Part shown: positions 1 to 11,184 of the stretch, in pieces
Layout: every line of letters begins with the position of its first letter
How positions within the stretch are numbered: position 1 is the stretch's first letter
Position numbers and translations under genes: made by a program
The notes under the pieces: generated by a model
Told to the model about the DNA's origin: nothing
The model's input: the letters and a program-made list of their open reading frames with translations, nothing else
Databases searched by the model: none
Assembly (NCBI GenBank): GCA_026120185.1
Contig: JANUWF010001821.1
Coordinates: forward strand, 1,178,001-1,242,000
DNA length: 64,000 nucleotides
Origin: Voacanga thouarsii
Lineage: Eukaryota > Streptophyta > Magnoliopsida > Gentianales > Apocynaceae
Reading direction: 5' to 3'

Positions 1-2348
1 AAAATAGCCATCATATATCGTTGGAATGTTCCGGAGCTATTGCAAATACCAAAAGACATACATCGATATGCAAAGGTACTAAAAGGGCATGTAAATGTAG
101 TCTTCTCTTGATCCTCCGGTGCTATGGAAATTTGAAACTATCTGAAAAAATCATCTAAGAAGCAATAAAACTCATGTCTGGCTTGTTGGGATGTATGCTC
201 TCTTAGACTAGGTTTCTGATGTAAAAAAATCGAATATTTTAATAAAAGAATTTATTTTCAAAAATTATTTGTGAATGTATAATTTTATTTGTGCATAATT
301 ACGTTTGAAAAAGACCCATTGTGTTTAAGTAAGTGATCTATGTGAATGGAGGTCTTTCATAGTAAGGTATGGATCACGGGTTACGTAATACATAAACATT
401 CGTTCTTAACTAATTGATGAGAATAGGAATCTCATCATGTTTAGGTTATTATGTTGTGAATTCTAAATGGGGAATGGCTTACCTTTAGCCAGTGAGTAGT
501 CCACTCACTTCATAACATAAGCATATTTCGAATATGTAGAACATGACCTGTAGTAGTGATTTCTAAAAGTATTATATGGTAGAAACCTAGTCTACTACCG
601 CTACAGCATGGACTAGTACTCTACGACTTAAGTATGAGTTGGTGATCTGACGAAGTTAGAAGCATATACTTTGATATGTTATAATTGAGGTTCTATTGTA
701 GGGCTAATATACTTGCATGTTAGGTATGTGTGGCTAGTTAAGACAGACTTGTATAAGATAATTTCTATACTATATCACTCCTTGTGGTTGTCTGAATGAT
801 CTAAATATCTGGGGCTCTGGGAAACATGACTTGGATGTTTACTTTAGGGTAGCTCCCTTGGAAGCGGAAACAATCCAAGAAGTCGTGAATCATTGGACTA
901 GAGGCCTAAAGATGGTAGATGTCATTTAGAGAGGTGTTAGTACACTTCTTCCTCTCTGAATGTACGGTGATGTATAAAGGGGTATTTTAGTCATTACACC
1001 TATAGGTCGGAGACTTTGCTAACGCAACATTGTCCTTGTGGTCAATATTTTCTTATGGTGATATTAAGAAATATTTAAAATGTAAAATACAACTATTTAT
1101 ATGGCAAGGGTATTTTGGTTATTTTAGTAGCCAAAGCGGTGTGTCTTTTGGTCCCCAATATAGACCGTGAGTCCTAATTAAATACGGGCTAAGGAATTGA
1201 TCTTAAATTAAATGAAAATTATTTTATTTAAGTAGCCTAATTATTTGTTGGGCCAGAATAAAATAAAGGTTCATGGGAAGAGAATTAATTAAATTAGTTT
1301 AGTAGGTTAATTAATTATTCAGGGCTTTGGCCCAGTTTGAATAATTAAAGATTAACCTAGGACTAAAATAATATAGGCTTATTTATTAGACTAGTTTATT
1401 TGGGTTGAAAAATTAATTATTTGTTGGGCCATTAAGTTGGTTCTAATTAGAATAATTAATTAAGCCCAATAGACTAAACTAAGAGTCCAATGGCCCAATC
1501 CAATTTAACCTAGGGTTTTATTTAGGTTAAACAGGAGGATTGAAAACATCGTTGTTGACATAACACACATACTCTGAGATGACTTCTTTTCTGTAGAGCC
1601 AGACATCTCTCTCTCTCCCCAGAAAAATTCCCTTGCCTGTTAGTTGTTCACCAAATAGGAGTTAGGCAGGCTATATACTGGAAGAACGAGAGTTCGGCAT
1701 TCACATACATGCAAAGACGGAGTAAGAAGCTTACAGGAATCGCACCAGAGGCTTCTACCAGCACACCTGCCCCGATTGCACACGTTTCGGTCCAGTCACT
1801 TTTGAAAACAAAAAAGAGAGGTAAAATTTTTAAAACCTCGGGATTGGGATAGGGCGCAACCGGCACCGGCTAGGGCTGCCGGCCTTGCCTTGGAATTCCT
1901 ATTCTTATTTTTCCAATTTTTTTATTTTCGCTTCCGCTGCGTGCTCCGTGTTTTCCTGCTTTCTACGCCTTCATGGCTAACCTTTCTAACATTTGGTCAA
2001 TGAAAAAGAGAGAAAAATTATCCTTCCTAGTTACCTCATTCACTTTTCTATAATCAATGCAAACCCTAAACTGGTTACCAATCTCATTGGGATCAACTCG
2101 TTTTTTTCATTAGGGCTCATAGTTATTCCTCCCTTCTTTGGTACCACTTATGTTGGACTAACCCAAATACTATAAAAAATAAGGTAAATGATGCCAGAAT
2201 CTAAGAGTTTAATTACATCACCTTTTACCACATCACTCATGTTTGGGTTCAACCTACGTTGGGGTTGCACTGTGGGTTTGACTCCTTCCAACAAAATTTT
2301 ATGAGTACAAAAGAAAGGGCCAATTCCCTTAATATCCATAATTTTTCA
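1..2348 (-). pseudogene. Gypsy reverse transcriptase fragment of A1, split by a solo LTR
   Basis: The N-terminal RT region lies at 1979-2340 on the minus strand (KILLEG, VQPQRRLNPNM, IKLLDSGIIY, WVSP). It continues after the inserted LTR at 1-183, where translation shows FYCFLDD, IAPEDQEKTTFTCPF, TFAYRCMSFGICN and FQRYMMAIF, the classic palm-domain blocks of Athila-type RT. Removing 184-1978 (LTR plus one TSD copy) rejoins the two parts at the conserved helix before FYCFLD. A TAA stop at 2148-2150 sits where the family has Gln, and a TGA at 2346-2348 where it has Trp. The catalytic YxDD box is beyond the left edge. Non-functional. Confidence 0.85.
184..1973 (+). mobile_element. Copia-type solo LTR inserted in the A1 reverse transcriptase
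   Basis: The 1790-bp block starts TGTTGGGATG and ends CTTCA. It is flanked by perfect 5-bp direct repeats TGGCT (179-183 and 1974-1978). The RT reading frame resumes exactly across these borders, which confirms both ends. No internal domain or second LTR is present, so it is a solo LTR left by LTR-LTR recombination. The TGTTGGG start and the 3' end rich in TTCGCTTCCGCTGCG are typical of plant Copia LTRs; the Copia assignment is inference from termini only. Confidence 0.85.
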
Positions 2349-3821
2349 TGCAATAACTCCCTTATATTTTCCCAATAGACTTACTAATTTGGTCGTCTTC
2401 TGTTCATAAGTAAGGTCTTTGGCAAAAATCACAAGCAATTTTTCACTTTTTGCCAAAAATGCATATTCTAACTGCTCGGGGAGGTTTTTCAAGTCCAATT
2501 CTGGTGGTTCTTCAATGGATGACTTCTTCCTTCCCAAACTACCTTTTTCGATTTCCTCAAACTTTTCCAACCTATGGCCATCAATTGAGTCCTCCAAATA
2601 TGCAATGAATTGTTCCATATAACCTTGGATAAATGATTCTTGCACAAAGTCAAAGATAAATTCATCAAGAATATCAACCCTTAAATAAAAATCATCATAA
2701 GAACTAGGATGTTGCATGCTTTTGTGGATTTTGATAATGATTTCCTCATCCTCAACCCTAAGTGTTAATTTTCCTCCATGAACATTAATTAATACTTTAG
2801 CAATTGCTAAAAAAGGTTGACCTAATCTTAAAGGAACTTTAGCATCTTCATCTATATCCAGAATTACAAAATTCACAGGGAATATGAATTTATCCACTTT
2901 AACCAAGACATCTTCAATTATTCCCCTAGGATATTTAATAGATCGATCTGCAAGTTGAATACTCATTCTAGTGGGCTTGGGTACACCTAGGCCTAGCTTT
3001 TTGAAAGTTTTATATCATAAAAGATTAATACTAGCACCTAAGTCAGTTAAAGCATTGCAAAATGTAAGAGTACCAACAAGACAAGGGATAGAAAAACTCC
3101 CTGGGTCACTTTCTTTTTGTGGCATAGTCCATGGGTTCTGCAAAATAGCTGAACACTCTTTATTTAAAACCACAGTACATAATTCCTCCAACCTTTTTTT
3201 ATTCACAAGCATACTTTTGAGAAATTTTGCATATTTAGGCATGTGCACTAAGGCTTCACTAAGTGGAATGTTTATATGCAGTTGTTTGAAAATTTCTAAA
3301 AACTTGTCAAATTGTGCATCCTTCCTTATTTTGTGTGTGCAAGTGGGGTAGGGTTTCGGTGGCTGAAAATCTAGTTTTTTAGGTTGTTTTTCGAAAGGTT
3401 CAACAATAGGGGCTAGTTCCGGCCCATCTTCTTTAGATGGTACCTATTCCATGTTGGGGTTTAGTAGTTCCTTACTACTCCTTAGGGTAATGACAGCTGA
3501 ATCATGTCATGCTTCTACCCCTAACGGTGTCTTTATCACTAAATCTGTCAAAAACCAAATTTGTCTTTTCATATTTCTAACCATACCCTCAAATTTTGCT
3601 AATGTGTCATCTATTTCAGAAAAACGTTTAGTTACATGGGGGACAAATTTTTCCAACACCCCTTCTAAGGCAATAGAATCGAGTGATTGAGATGTCATCT
3701 CATGAGATATGTTAGGATACCGTCCCAAGCTCCAACTGGCTATCTTACCTATACAAAATAGTTGGTTAGTGTCACATATACACATCATAATATGAAAGCA
3801 GGTTAGTTGGTTAATGTACAT
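2346..3821 (-). pseudogene. Gag C-terminus and retropepsin of Gypsy element A1
   Basis: Minus-strand translation gives the gag tail and linker (about 3821-3250, including FDKFLEIFKQLHINIPL and MPKYAKFLKSML), then the protease. The active-site segment reads TDLGASINLL near 3015-3045. The rest of the domain follows in the same frame (MSIQLADRSI, YPRGIIEDVLVKV, FPVNFVILDI, PLRLGQPFLA) from 2966 down to 2770, with an acidic linker to RT after it. One TGA stop interrupts the frame just after the active site. The N-terminal capsid part of gag is missing. These segments are the standard Athila-type gag-pro arrangement; the gene is dead. Confidence 0.85.
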
Positions 3822-3998
3822 GTTTACAAATTAAATTACAAGGAATTGTACCGTATCGAGACATTAAAGTACAAGTATACAAAAAAATAAAATACAACAC
3901 CTAGTCATACAAGAAATATATATATATATATACATATATGCATATATTTACATATAAACAGAGTTAAATCAATAAAATCTAAGCTTTCATAATATTGT

Positions 3999-4016
3999 TC
4001 TCCGACAACGGCGCCA
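3999..4016 (-). other. Primer binding site (tRNA-Asp type) of element A1
   Basis: On the minus strand the site reads TGGCGCCGTTGTCGGAGA, 16 of 18 matches to the complement of the 3' end of plant tRNA-Asp(GTC). It is separated from the LTR end (ACACATCA) by a 6-base AGTTTT spacer, the same spacing as in the other Gypsy elements of this window. Confidence 0.88.
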
Positions 4017-4022
4017 AAAACT

Positions 4023-5542
4023 TGATGTGTAAATTTAGGTGCATAAAATCATCAATTTTAAATTCATCCCTTAGTCCAGTTTTAATTAAAATATTATTCT
4101 CAAAATACACATGTGAGCAAGTATACTCATTGCAAGTACAGTATAAGGAATTAATGATATCGGTCCTCAAAGGAACAAGTACACACTAATAACTTTTCAT
4201 TCATTGTTTAAACCAGCCCAAATAAAGTAATAAGATAATAAAAATAAAAATAAATAAATATATACAACTTACAGATGGAAAAGTATGTAATTTAGACAAA
4301 TATTCTTGAAAACATAACTATGAACCACTTAGTAATTATCACAATCAATTACTATCTTAGTCTCATGAAGGATTTAATATAGACTGACTTTGTTTGCAAT
4401 CCATGGAATCACTATCTTCTAGTTAAATTAGTGAACATATTCTGTCTTGACTAACATATTCAAGATGCATTAAAATCAAATCCCTATATTCTAGGCGATT
4501 TAAAATATGAAATTAGTCAACGAATTCATATTCTAGCAACCATCAACTAATATTTGATTACCAATATTCTAAACAATTAACCTCTTTTTCAAGTAAGTTA
4601 AAATATAACAAATATGAAACTAATTAATTGAAATCATTACAAACCTCTTTTTCAAACAAGTTAATAACAAAACTCAATCAACCAACTCCATAAAGAAAAC
4701 AAGTAATCAAATACCAAGAACAATAATTAATTGATCAAAAGACTAAGTTAATCAATAAATCATGAATCACAAGAACAATGTCAAATTATAATGGGCATAT
4801 TGAGTACATGATTGTTTAAGAAAAATAAAACAAAGATAAAAGAAAACACTCATAGACAAACCTCTTTCTTCCTCATTAAAGACTCTCTTGAACAACTCTC
4901 CTTGATTTGGGTGAACTCCTCATTCAATGAGAGATTAAGAATTTCTACTCTTTAATTCACCTCTCTCTCTCTTATATATCTTTGACTCTTGTGTTTTCTT
5001 ATGCTTTTTATAGGCCTCTTGGATGCTAAATTCGTATATGAGAAAGTCTTGGTTGAGTAGGAATAGGAAAATACCAAAATCATTGGATAAGCCCTAATTC
5101 CGCATACAAAATATTAGCCTCCAAAGCATACCTGGCTCTAGGTTCCTTCGACCTACCTGGCACCAGGTGCACTTTATTCTTTCCCTATTTTTGCTCTATT
5201 TTTTGCCATTTCTCCTTGGCAGACAAATTGAACCCGGTGCTAGGTGCATTTGCCAGACCTAGCTCCAGGTCTGTTCTGGAATTTCCCCTGAAGTTCGCTC
5301 ACTTTCTTTTGTTGGAGCATAATGGACTCAGAGCTTGGTCCATTGGCTAGGCCTAGCACCAGGTCTATTGTGGTTGTGTGCACTTTCTGCTTAATTTTAA
5401 TCTAAATCTGCACATATTTGCCAAAAACACCTTTTACAAGTAAAATATCAAATAGAAAGGAATATGCCTAGTTATTACAACAAATGTAGCTTAAAACAAC
5501 CTCAAAAAATTAGGAAAATAATGGTGATTTTAGCCTCTATCA
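4023..5542 (-). repeat. 5' LTR of Gypsy element A1 (LTR family A)
   Basis: On the minus strand the 1520-bp LTR starts TGATAGAGGC and ends TTTACACATCA next to the primer binding site. It is clearly similar along its length to the LTRs at 11185-12687, 19628-20629 and 22518-24028. A minus-strand TATA box (TATAAAAA, 5005-5012) divides U3 from the rest. U3 carries repeated GGCGCC-like palindromic modules between about 5130 and 5370. Confidence 0.88.
5005..5012 (-). promoter_or_regulatory. TATA box of the A1 5' LTR
   Basis: The minus strand reads GAGGCCTATAAAAAGCAT here. The same GGCCTATAAAA block lies at the equivalent place in the related LTRs (12161-12168 on minus, 23014-23020 on plus), so it is the conserved LTR promoter. 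Confidence 0.75.
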
Positions 5543-5742
5543 AATACTCTACCATAAATCCTTCAAAAATTCACCAAACATCATAAAAATCATGACAAAA
5601 CAATCCTCTAGGCAATGAGCACATAGCTATAGCTTATCATCCATAGAACAACTTTAATTCTTGAAGATTAGCGCTTTACCTTGTGTAGGATGAATTCTAT
5701 CTTGAAAATGGTCCAAGCTTTCTTCTCCCTCTTTCTCTCTCG

Positions 5743-5746
<4 letters not shown>

Positions 5747-5790
<44 letters not shown>
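5747..5790. repeat. (TC)22 microsatellite
   Basis: Uninterrupted TC dinucleotide run of 44 bp inside a longer pyrimidine-rich stretch. The open frames across it are artefacts of the repeat. Confidence 0.97.
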
Positions 5791-5793
<3 letters not shown>

Positions 5794-7068
5794 AACTTTT
5801 GTTTCTTTTCTCTTTCTTCTTGTGGCCAGCTGCTTCTTTCTCTTTTCCACCATTTTCTCTATTCTTTTTGGAGTTAAACTGATCACAGTTTAGATTTCAA
5901 CCAAATGTACACAAGATTTGAAAGCTTTCCAAACTGCTTTGTAATTCTTGTGAAAGTTTCTAAACTTTTTTTTTTAAATTTCATTTTAAAAGGTTTTAAA
6001 ATCAACTAGAAGTGGCAATGGAGTGATTCTAGTTAAAATATTTATCTCTTAGCTATATTAACAATAAGATTTTGTTTCATCTACAATCATCCTTGGAGTT
6101 CCATTATGATAATTCATGCCAGTGGTTGGGTTCGGGTGGCAGGTGGTGGTCATGTGGAGGGTCTTAGCCTGTTATTTGGGTGCATAGAAAGAGAAGTCAT
6201 CACTTCATTATATTTTCAAGTCATTAGAGCCAAGCTTGGATTGGTGTCGACTGACTATGGTTCATATATGTTAGTGTCCAAAAGCCAAGGAAAAGGAAAT
6301 GCAAGCTTCTCGAACCACTTGAAATGATAGTGCATCTAGAGTGTAAACGTGTCATGCCAAGAAAGATGACCCAGTTGTGCATGGTCTTCCAAAAATTTGA
6401 AGTTAGGACTGTCTTATTACTCATTTTAAAAAATAAAAAGAATTTTTATTTCTCTTTTTAATGTATGTTGCCTTTATTTGTAAAAAAAAAAATTATTATT
6501 TCATCTCCCCCTCCCACTCCCTCTCCCTTCATTCCTTAAGACTTATAAATTCTAATTTTTTCGTCTCTATGTATCTTCTTTAATGTCTTCTTTCTTCTCT
6601 TCACTCAATAAATCAAACACTTTTCTCTATTCTCCTAATTTTCTTTTGCAAAAATCACCAAATTCATAGATTTAAAAAAAAAAAGTAACAAATAACCAAA
6701 TTCGTAGATTAAGAAAACAATAAGTCAGATTTGTTATTTCAGTAATCACTAAGTCTAATTCTTTTTTTCATTTTTATTTGTCATTTGCAATTCAAATTCA
6801 CTTTTAAAAAAAAAATCAAGTTCTCTGTGTTTTTCTCTTACGAAAACTCTCCTAGTACAATATGGAAACTACAATCATCACATAAAAACTCCATCGACTA
6901 ATTCATTATTCGTAAATACTTTGCAACACAAAGTTGCTTCTTAACTATATAAAAGCATACCATAACTTATGCTTGAAACCTTCTCCCAGAAAAATCACAT
7001 TCCAAAGAAAGTCTAACTCTGACGAAGGCATATTTTACAAGTTATTGAGCCATTTGAGGACTTCAATA

Positions 7069-7166
7069 CATATATATAAATATATATATATATATGTATG
7101 TATATATATATATATATATTATATATATATATATATATGTATACACACACACGCACACACACACAT
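7069..7166. repeat. Compound (TA)n/(CA)n microsatellite
   Basis: A run of TA dinucleotides with a few interruptions passes into a CA-rich tract (CACACACACGCACACACACA). It ends about 85 bp before the left target duplication of the neighbouring foldback element. Confidence 0.95.
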
Positions 7167-7250
7167 GTCAAACTAATGTGGGTGGAATTTCATTACGTTT
7201 GTGCAATATTAAAAGAAGATATGGAACTGCACCTCTAATAATTACAAAAG

Positions 7251-8549
7251 GAGTTTATTGTAATTTTTTTCCATTAAGTTGGAGAGTAGTAGTAGTTTAG
7301 TACCATAAGTTGTAAAAAAAAAATATTAGAGATTCATTGACCGTTAGTCAATAATGGTATTGACTAGCAGGAGTTACTTTGTAATAAAATATCTATTTTG
7401 TCCGTGCTAATTATAAGACACCCAAAAGAACCCTTTGAATTTATTGCAATTTATCTCCATCAAATTGTAGATTGTGACACTTTAATATCGTAAGTTGTAA
7501 AAAATGTGTAAGAGGTCCATTAACCGTCAGTCAATGACAGTATTAATTTACAAAAGTTATTTTTGTAATAATATATCTATTTTACCCATACTAATTATAA
7601 GATGCCTAAAAAATCCTTTAGTGAAAGAAATTTGGCACATGAAGTATTTGTGGTCGTATAATATTTTTTATAAGTTTTAGTATTAAAGTATAATTATCCT
7701 AATTTAATAGGATAAAATGCAATAAATCCTAATTTTTCAATTGACTTCCTGAAATTGGACATATCATATATAGCTTTGTCAAGACATAAATACGATATAA
7801 ATTTAAACATAACAGGCACAAAATAAAATCACGAAATTATATCAATATTTTCCTTATAGAAAAAACATAGCCACCAAAAAAATTATCATATTTCCCTAGT
7901 CTAATCAACATCAAACTTTTTTTGTTTGTTGTTGATTAGACTAGGGAAATATGAAAATTTTTTTATGGATTTGCTTTTTTCTTGTGAGAAAAATATTAGT
8001 ACAATTTCATAATTTTATTTTAGGTCTATTATGTTTGAATTTGGATCATATTTAAGTCTTGACAAAGCTGAATATGATATATCTAATTTTAGAAAGTTGG
8101 TTGCAATTTTAATTTATGTGTTTGTTGTATTTTATCCTATTAAATTGATAATGATATTTTAATACAAAAAAATTATAAAAGGAACTATAAGCCCACAAAT
8201 ATTTCATGTGCCAAGTTTCTTCCACTAAAGAAATCTTTGGGCATTTTATAATTAGTATGGTAAAATAGATATTTTATTGTAAAAATAACTTCCGTTAATC
8301 AATCTATTATTGACCAATGGTTAATAGACCTCTAGCGTATTTTTTATAACTTGAAGTATTAAAGTATCACAATCCACAACGTAATGAGAATAAATTGCAA
8401 TAACCCCAGAGGGTTATTTTGGACATCATATAAGTTAGTCAATACCGTCATTGACTATCGGTCAATGGACCTCTAATGTATTTTTTACAACTTCATGGTA
8501 TTAAAATACTATTACCCCGAATGTAATAGGGGTAAATTTCAATAAAGCT
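7251..8549. mobile_element. Mutator-like foldback element 1 with 9-bp TSD
   Basis: The 1299-bp element is one large inverted repeat. Its inner arms include a perfect 23-bp pair (7887-7909 with 7931-7953) around a 21-base loop. The outer arms read GAGTTTATTG at the left and, in reverse complement, AGCTTTATTG at the right. A perfect 9-bp duplication TTACAAAAG flanks it (7242-7250 and 8550-8558), the TSD length of Mutator-like elements. Each arm holds two tandem copies of a module of about 190 bp that includes a poly-A-rich stretch, CATTGACCG/TAGTCAAT and an ATATCTATTTT-like block. No transposase is present. It is a non-autonomous MULE with very long TIRs. Confidence 0.82.
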
Positions 8550-8558
8550 TTACAAAAG

Positions 8559-9048
8559 CAGGATTAAGTCCAACAAATTGATTATATTAACCTAAACATT
8601 CAAATTTCTTTTAAAAAAAATCTGAAACAAAACATTATCCATCCATGAAATAAAACATTATCTGTCCACGTACATAAAAATAGTAGTGAAAAGTTTCGAT
8701 TAAGTACAACTATTTTAAATGTCAATGCTAAAAATACAGGGGAGAGAAAGCCTTACTTTGCCCTCTGTTCCAAAGCAGATCCACTATTCAATGACTGAAA
8801 AAATCATTATTCTTCTGTAACCAAAATACCACACATCAAAACACATCCATCTATTTTTGTACTAGTATATCAATCTGGTGTAGTGGTGCTTCTGCGAAAG
8901 AAAATGGAAGAAGGAGATGAAAGAAATGTTGGGTCTATTAAGTGAATACAAAGAGAAAAGATGAGGAGATCACAAAGGTACGAGAAAATTAAGAGGGAAA
9001 GAAAGGAAAAGTCTAAGAGAAGAGAAGTACACATTGGTGAGATTGAGT
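8559..9048. other. Unassigned spacer between the two foldback elements
   Basis: AT-rich stretch with a purine-rich right half (about 8890-9030). No coding motif, repeat or RNA gene is recognised. Confidence 0.5.
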
Positions 9049-9899
9049 TATTGAGTAGGCTGGTGATATTGGCAGAGTAGTTTCCCTCCTACCAACACAA
9101 TTTTTGTTCTACTGACAAATTTACTCTTATTTGGTCAATTTAATAATATTCTCTAAATCTTTTTTTCTTTTTAAATCTATCCTACTCCCACTCCTACTCC
9201 TACTCCTACTCTTCTGTAATCTTTTTCCCTCTCTCCTAATATTCTCTCTCCTCCCTTCTCTCTCTTCTCTCCTCTTTTCCCCCTTTCTTCTCTCTCTCTC
9301 ATGATTCCCTCCTCTCTTCTCTCTTTCTTCTTTCTTCTCATGACTCCTTTTTCTTCTCCCTCTTCTCTCTCCTCTCTCACACGACAATCTCCCCCTCTCT
9401 CCTAATTTTCTTTCTCTACTTTCTCTTCCTACTTTCCCTCTACTATCTCTTATATTCATTTTTGTTATCCCCACCTCCACTTTTTTCGTCTTTCATCCTC
9501 ATATTTTTATCCATCCAGTAACTTGGTTTACTCTTTTTATTGCACATAGAAAACTCCATATTCACTCCATCCTAAGGTACCTATAAATTCTATTTCTTTG
9601 TTTAAGTTTTTAATTCATTATGCATCTAATTTTATGCCAATTATTATTTTTTTCAAACGTATCAACTATTAATTTAGTTACAACTAGATAGAAAAATTTG
9701 AGAACAAAGTTTATGAGAAAGAAACAAGACAAAATAGCTATTTTATTAGCTACTATAATAAATAATATGTGCTTGGACGTGTATTAAGATACATATAAAA
9801 TTTAGGTATAAAAAGTGATATTTGGAAAGCAAGTTATCACTTTGGACGTGATATTAAGATACATATAAAATTTGATTGGGTTTTGTTATTAACTTGCTT

Positions 9900-9981
9900 G
9901 AAAACGTCCAAGCACATATTATAAAATATCTTGATAGTTTGAAAACGTCCAAGCACATATTATAAAATATCTTGATAGTTT
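9900..9981. repeat. 41-bp tandem duplication inside foldback element 2
   Basis: Two perfect adjacent copies of a 41-bp unit (9900-9940 and 9941-9981), each starting GAAAACGTCCAAGCACATA. It appears to be a local duplication within the element's core. Confidence 0.95.
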
Positions 9982-10155
9982 GCAAGATATTTATTACATC
10001 ACCTTCATATGTGAACCCTATAAAAAAGAAAAATAAAAAAAAAGTTTATAAGAGATAGTAGAGGGAAAGTAGGGGGAAAAAGTAGAGAAAGAAAATTAGG
10101 AAAGAGGGGGAGATTGTCATGTGAGAGAGGAGAGAAGAGAAAGAATAAGGAGTCA

Positions 10156-10159
<4 letters not shown>

Positions 10160-10193
<34 letters not shown>
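10160..10193. repeat. (GA)n microsatellite in the right arm of foldback element 2
   Basis: Pure GA run of about 34 bp. The left arm has no equally pure CT run at the mirror place, so the run probably expanded after insertion. Confidence 0.95.
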
Positions 10194-10198
<5 letters not shown>

Positions 10199-10387
10199 AC
10201 AGAAGAGTAGAAGTAGGAGTAGAAGTAAGAGTAGGAGAGAGAAGAGAAAAGTGGGATAAATTTAAAAAGAAAAAAGATTTAGAGAATATTATTAAATTGA
10301 CCAAATAAGGGTAAATTTGTCATTAGAACAAAAATTGCATTGGCAGAAGGGAAAGTGCTTTGGCAATATCGCTAACCTATTGAGTAA

Positions 10388-10775
10388 GGGTTGGAATTTG
10401 AATATTTAAGTAATGAATTTTGAAATTTAAAATTTGAAGAGAAATTTTAAGTTTGAATTAATTATAATTCATCCTTACACTATATTTTATTGTAATTTAA
10501 ATTAAATATAAAATAATATAAATAATTAGATGTATTGAAATTATTTTATAAATTTTAATTGAAATGAAAGTTATTTAAGTTTGAAGTCTGAATATATTAA
10601 ATACTCATCTAAATATTAATATTCTAAATTATAATAAGATATAGTGTAAATAAATTATAATTAATTTATACTTCAAATTCAAACTTCCAATTTCAGAATT
10701 CAGTTTTCAAACATCAATTTATAGAATTCAATACTTAAATATTTGAATTTCAATTTTATCAAACGAGCCCTAACT
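10388..10775. mobile_element. hAT-like MITE (inverted repeat)
   Basis: The right end in reverse complement reads TTAGGGCTCGTTTGATAAAA and continues into TTCAAATATTTAAGTATTGA. The left side carries the matching inner part (TTTGAATATTTAAGTAATGA) but lacks about 14 bases of the terminus. The two halves form an imperfect hairpin with related ACACTATATYTTATT-like segments in the middle. Such GGGCTCGTTTGRTA-ended hairpins are usual hAT-type MITEs. No clear TSD. Confidence 0.5.
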
Positions 10776-11179
10776 TTCATTTCACATAAATTTATAAAAA
10801 GATTTCAATACAACTTAATCAATTAAGTGATAATAAAAGTTTATTATCAAACATATTTAATTAATTAAATACTTAATATTATTTGTTTTCAAATGTACTT
10901 AATGAAATAAGTAATTAATTAATTTTAAATATTTAATTAAGTTATCGAACATGCCTTAAATAGAGGTGGAGATTTTTTTTTTTTTTAAATGCTTAAATTA
11001 GGATTGAGACTAGTGAGATAGTGTAACCTAAAATTTCCATGAACTGTAGTCCCGCCCTTAAAAAAACCTATTCTTCAAAAGTTGAAAAATACTCCCTTTG
11101 GTGGCTTGAAATTCCTTTTGTGTCACTAAATTTGGATGTATAGTTGTCCACCCATAGATTTGACAATATATCCTCTACC
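10776..11179. other. AT-rich MITE debris and spacer
   Basis: The segment at about 10830-10960 has inverted AATTAAGT-type motifs (CTTAATCAATTAAGTGATAA against TTAATTAAGTTATCGAACAT) and may be a degraded MITE. From 10960 to 11179 nothing is recognised. The segment ends at the TSD of element A2. Confidence 0.4.
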
Positions 11180-11184
11180 TGTAT

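Larger units (their letters stand above)
1..5542 (-). mobile_element. Ty3/Gypsy (Athila-type) LTR retrotransposon A1, truncated by window edge
   Basis: Reading right to left on the minus strand, the element has a 5' LTR (4023-5542), a tRNA-Asp-type primer binding site (3999-4016), a C-terminal gag remnant, an aspartic protease and the start of reverse transcriptase, which runs off the left edge. The gene order and the protease-RT wording are those of Athila-type Ty3/Gypsy elements. Only about 180 bp separate the primer binding site from the gag C-terminus, so most of gag has been deleted. A solo LTR (184-1973) splits the RT. Several in-frame stops make it a pseudo-element. The 3' LTR and right-hand target duplication partner lie outside the window. 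Confidence 0.88.
5543..7241. other. Unassigned intergenic stretch
   Basis: No gene is recognised. The stretch directly beside the A1 LTR (about 5550-5960) has the look of LTR or host-gene UTR debris and contains a TC tract. The rest is AT-rich, with several poly-A/T runs and a compound TA/CA microsatellite near its right end. The short open frames here are low-complexity or lack any recognisable motif. Confidence 0.5.
9058..10377. mobile_element. Mutator-like foldback element 2 with 9-bp TSD and polypyrimidine/polypurine arms
   Basis: The left end reads GGCTGGTGATATTGGCAGAG and the right end, in reverse complement, GGTTAGCGATATTGCCAAAG. A perfect 9-bp duplication TATTGAGTA flanks it (9049-9057 and 10378-10386). 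The left arm (to about 9450) is almost pure pyrimidine and the right arm (from about 10050) almost pure purine, so they pair as an inverted repeat. The centre is AT-rich and holds a smaller inverted pair (GTGCTTGGACGT near 9770, reverse complement near 9905). No coding capacity; the long open frames in the arms are low-complexity artefacts. Confidence 0.8.

Noticed and set aside
5668..5893. Open frames across the TC microsatellite
   Set aside because: The translations are mostly Ser-Leu or Arg-Glu dipeptide runs from the simple repeat.
9127..9480. Arg/Glu-rich 117-codon open frame
   Set aside because: It follows the polypyrimidine arm of the foldback element; low complexity, and mirrored by a similar frame in the other arm.
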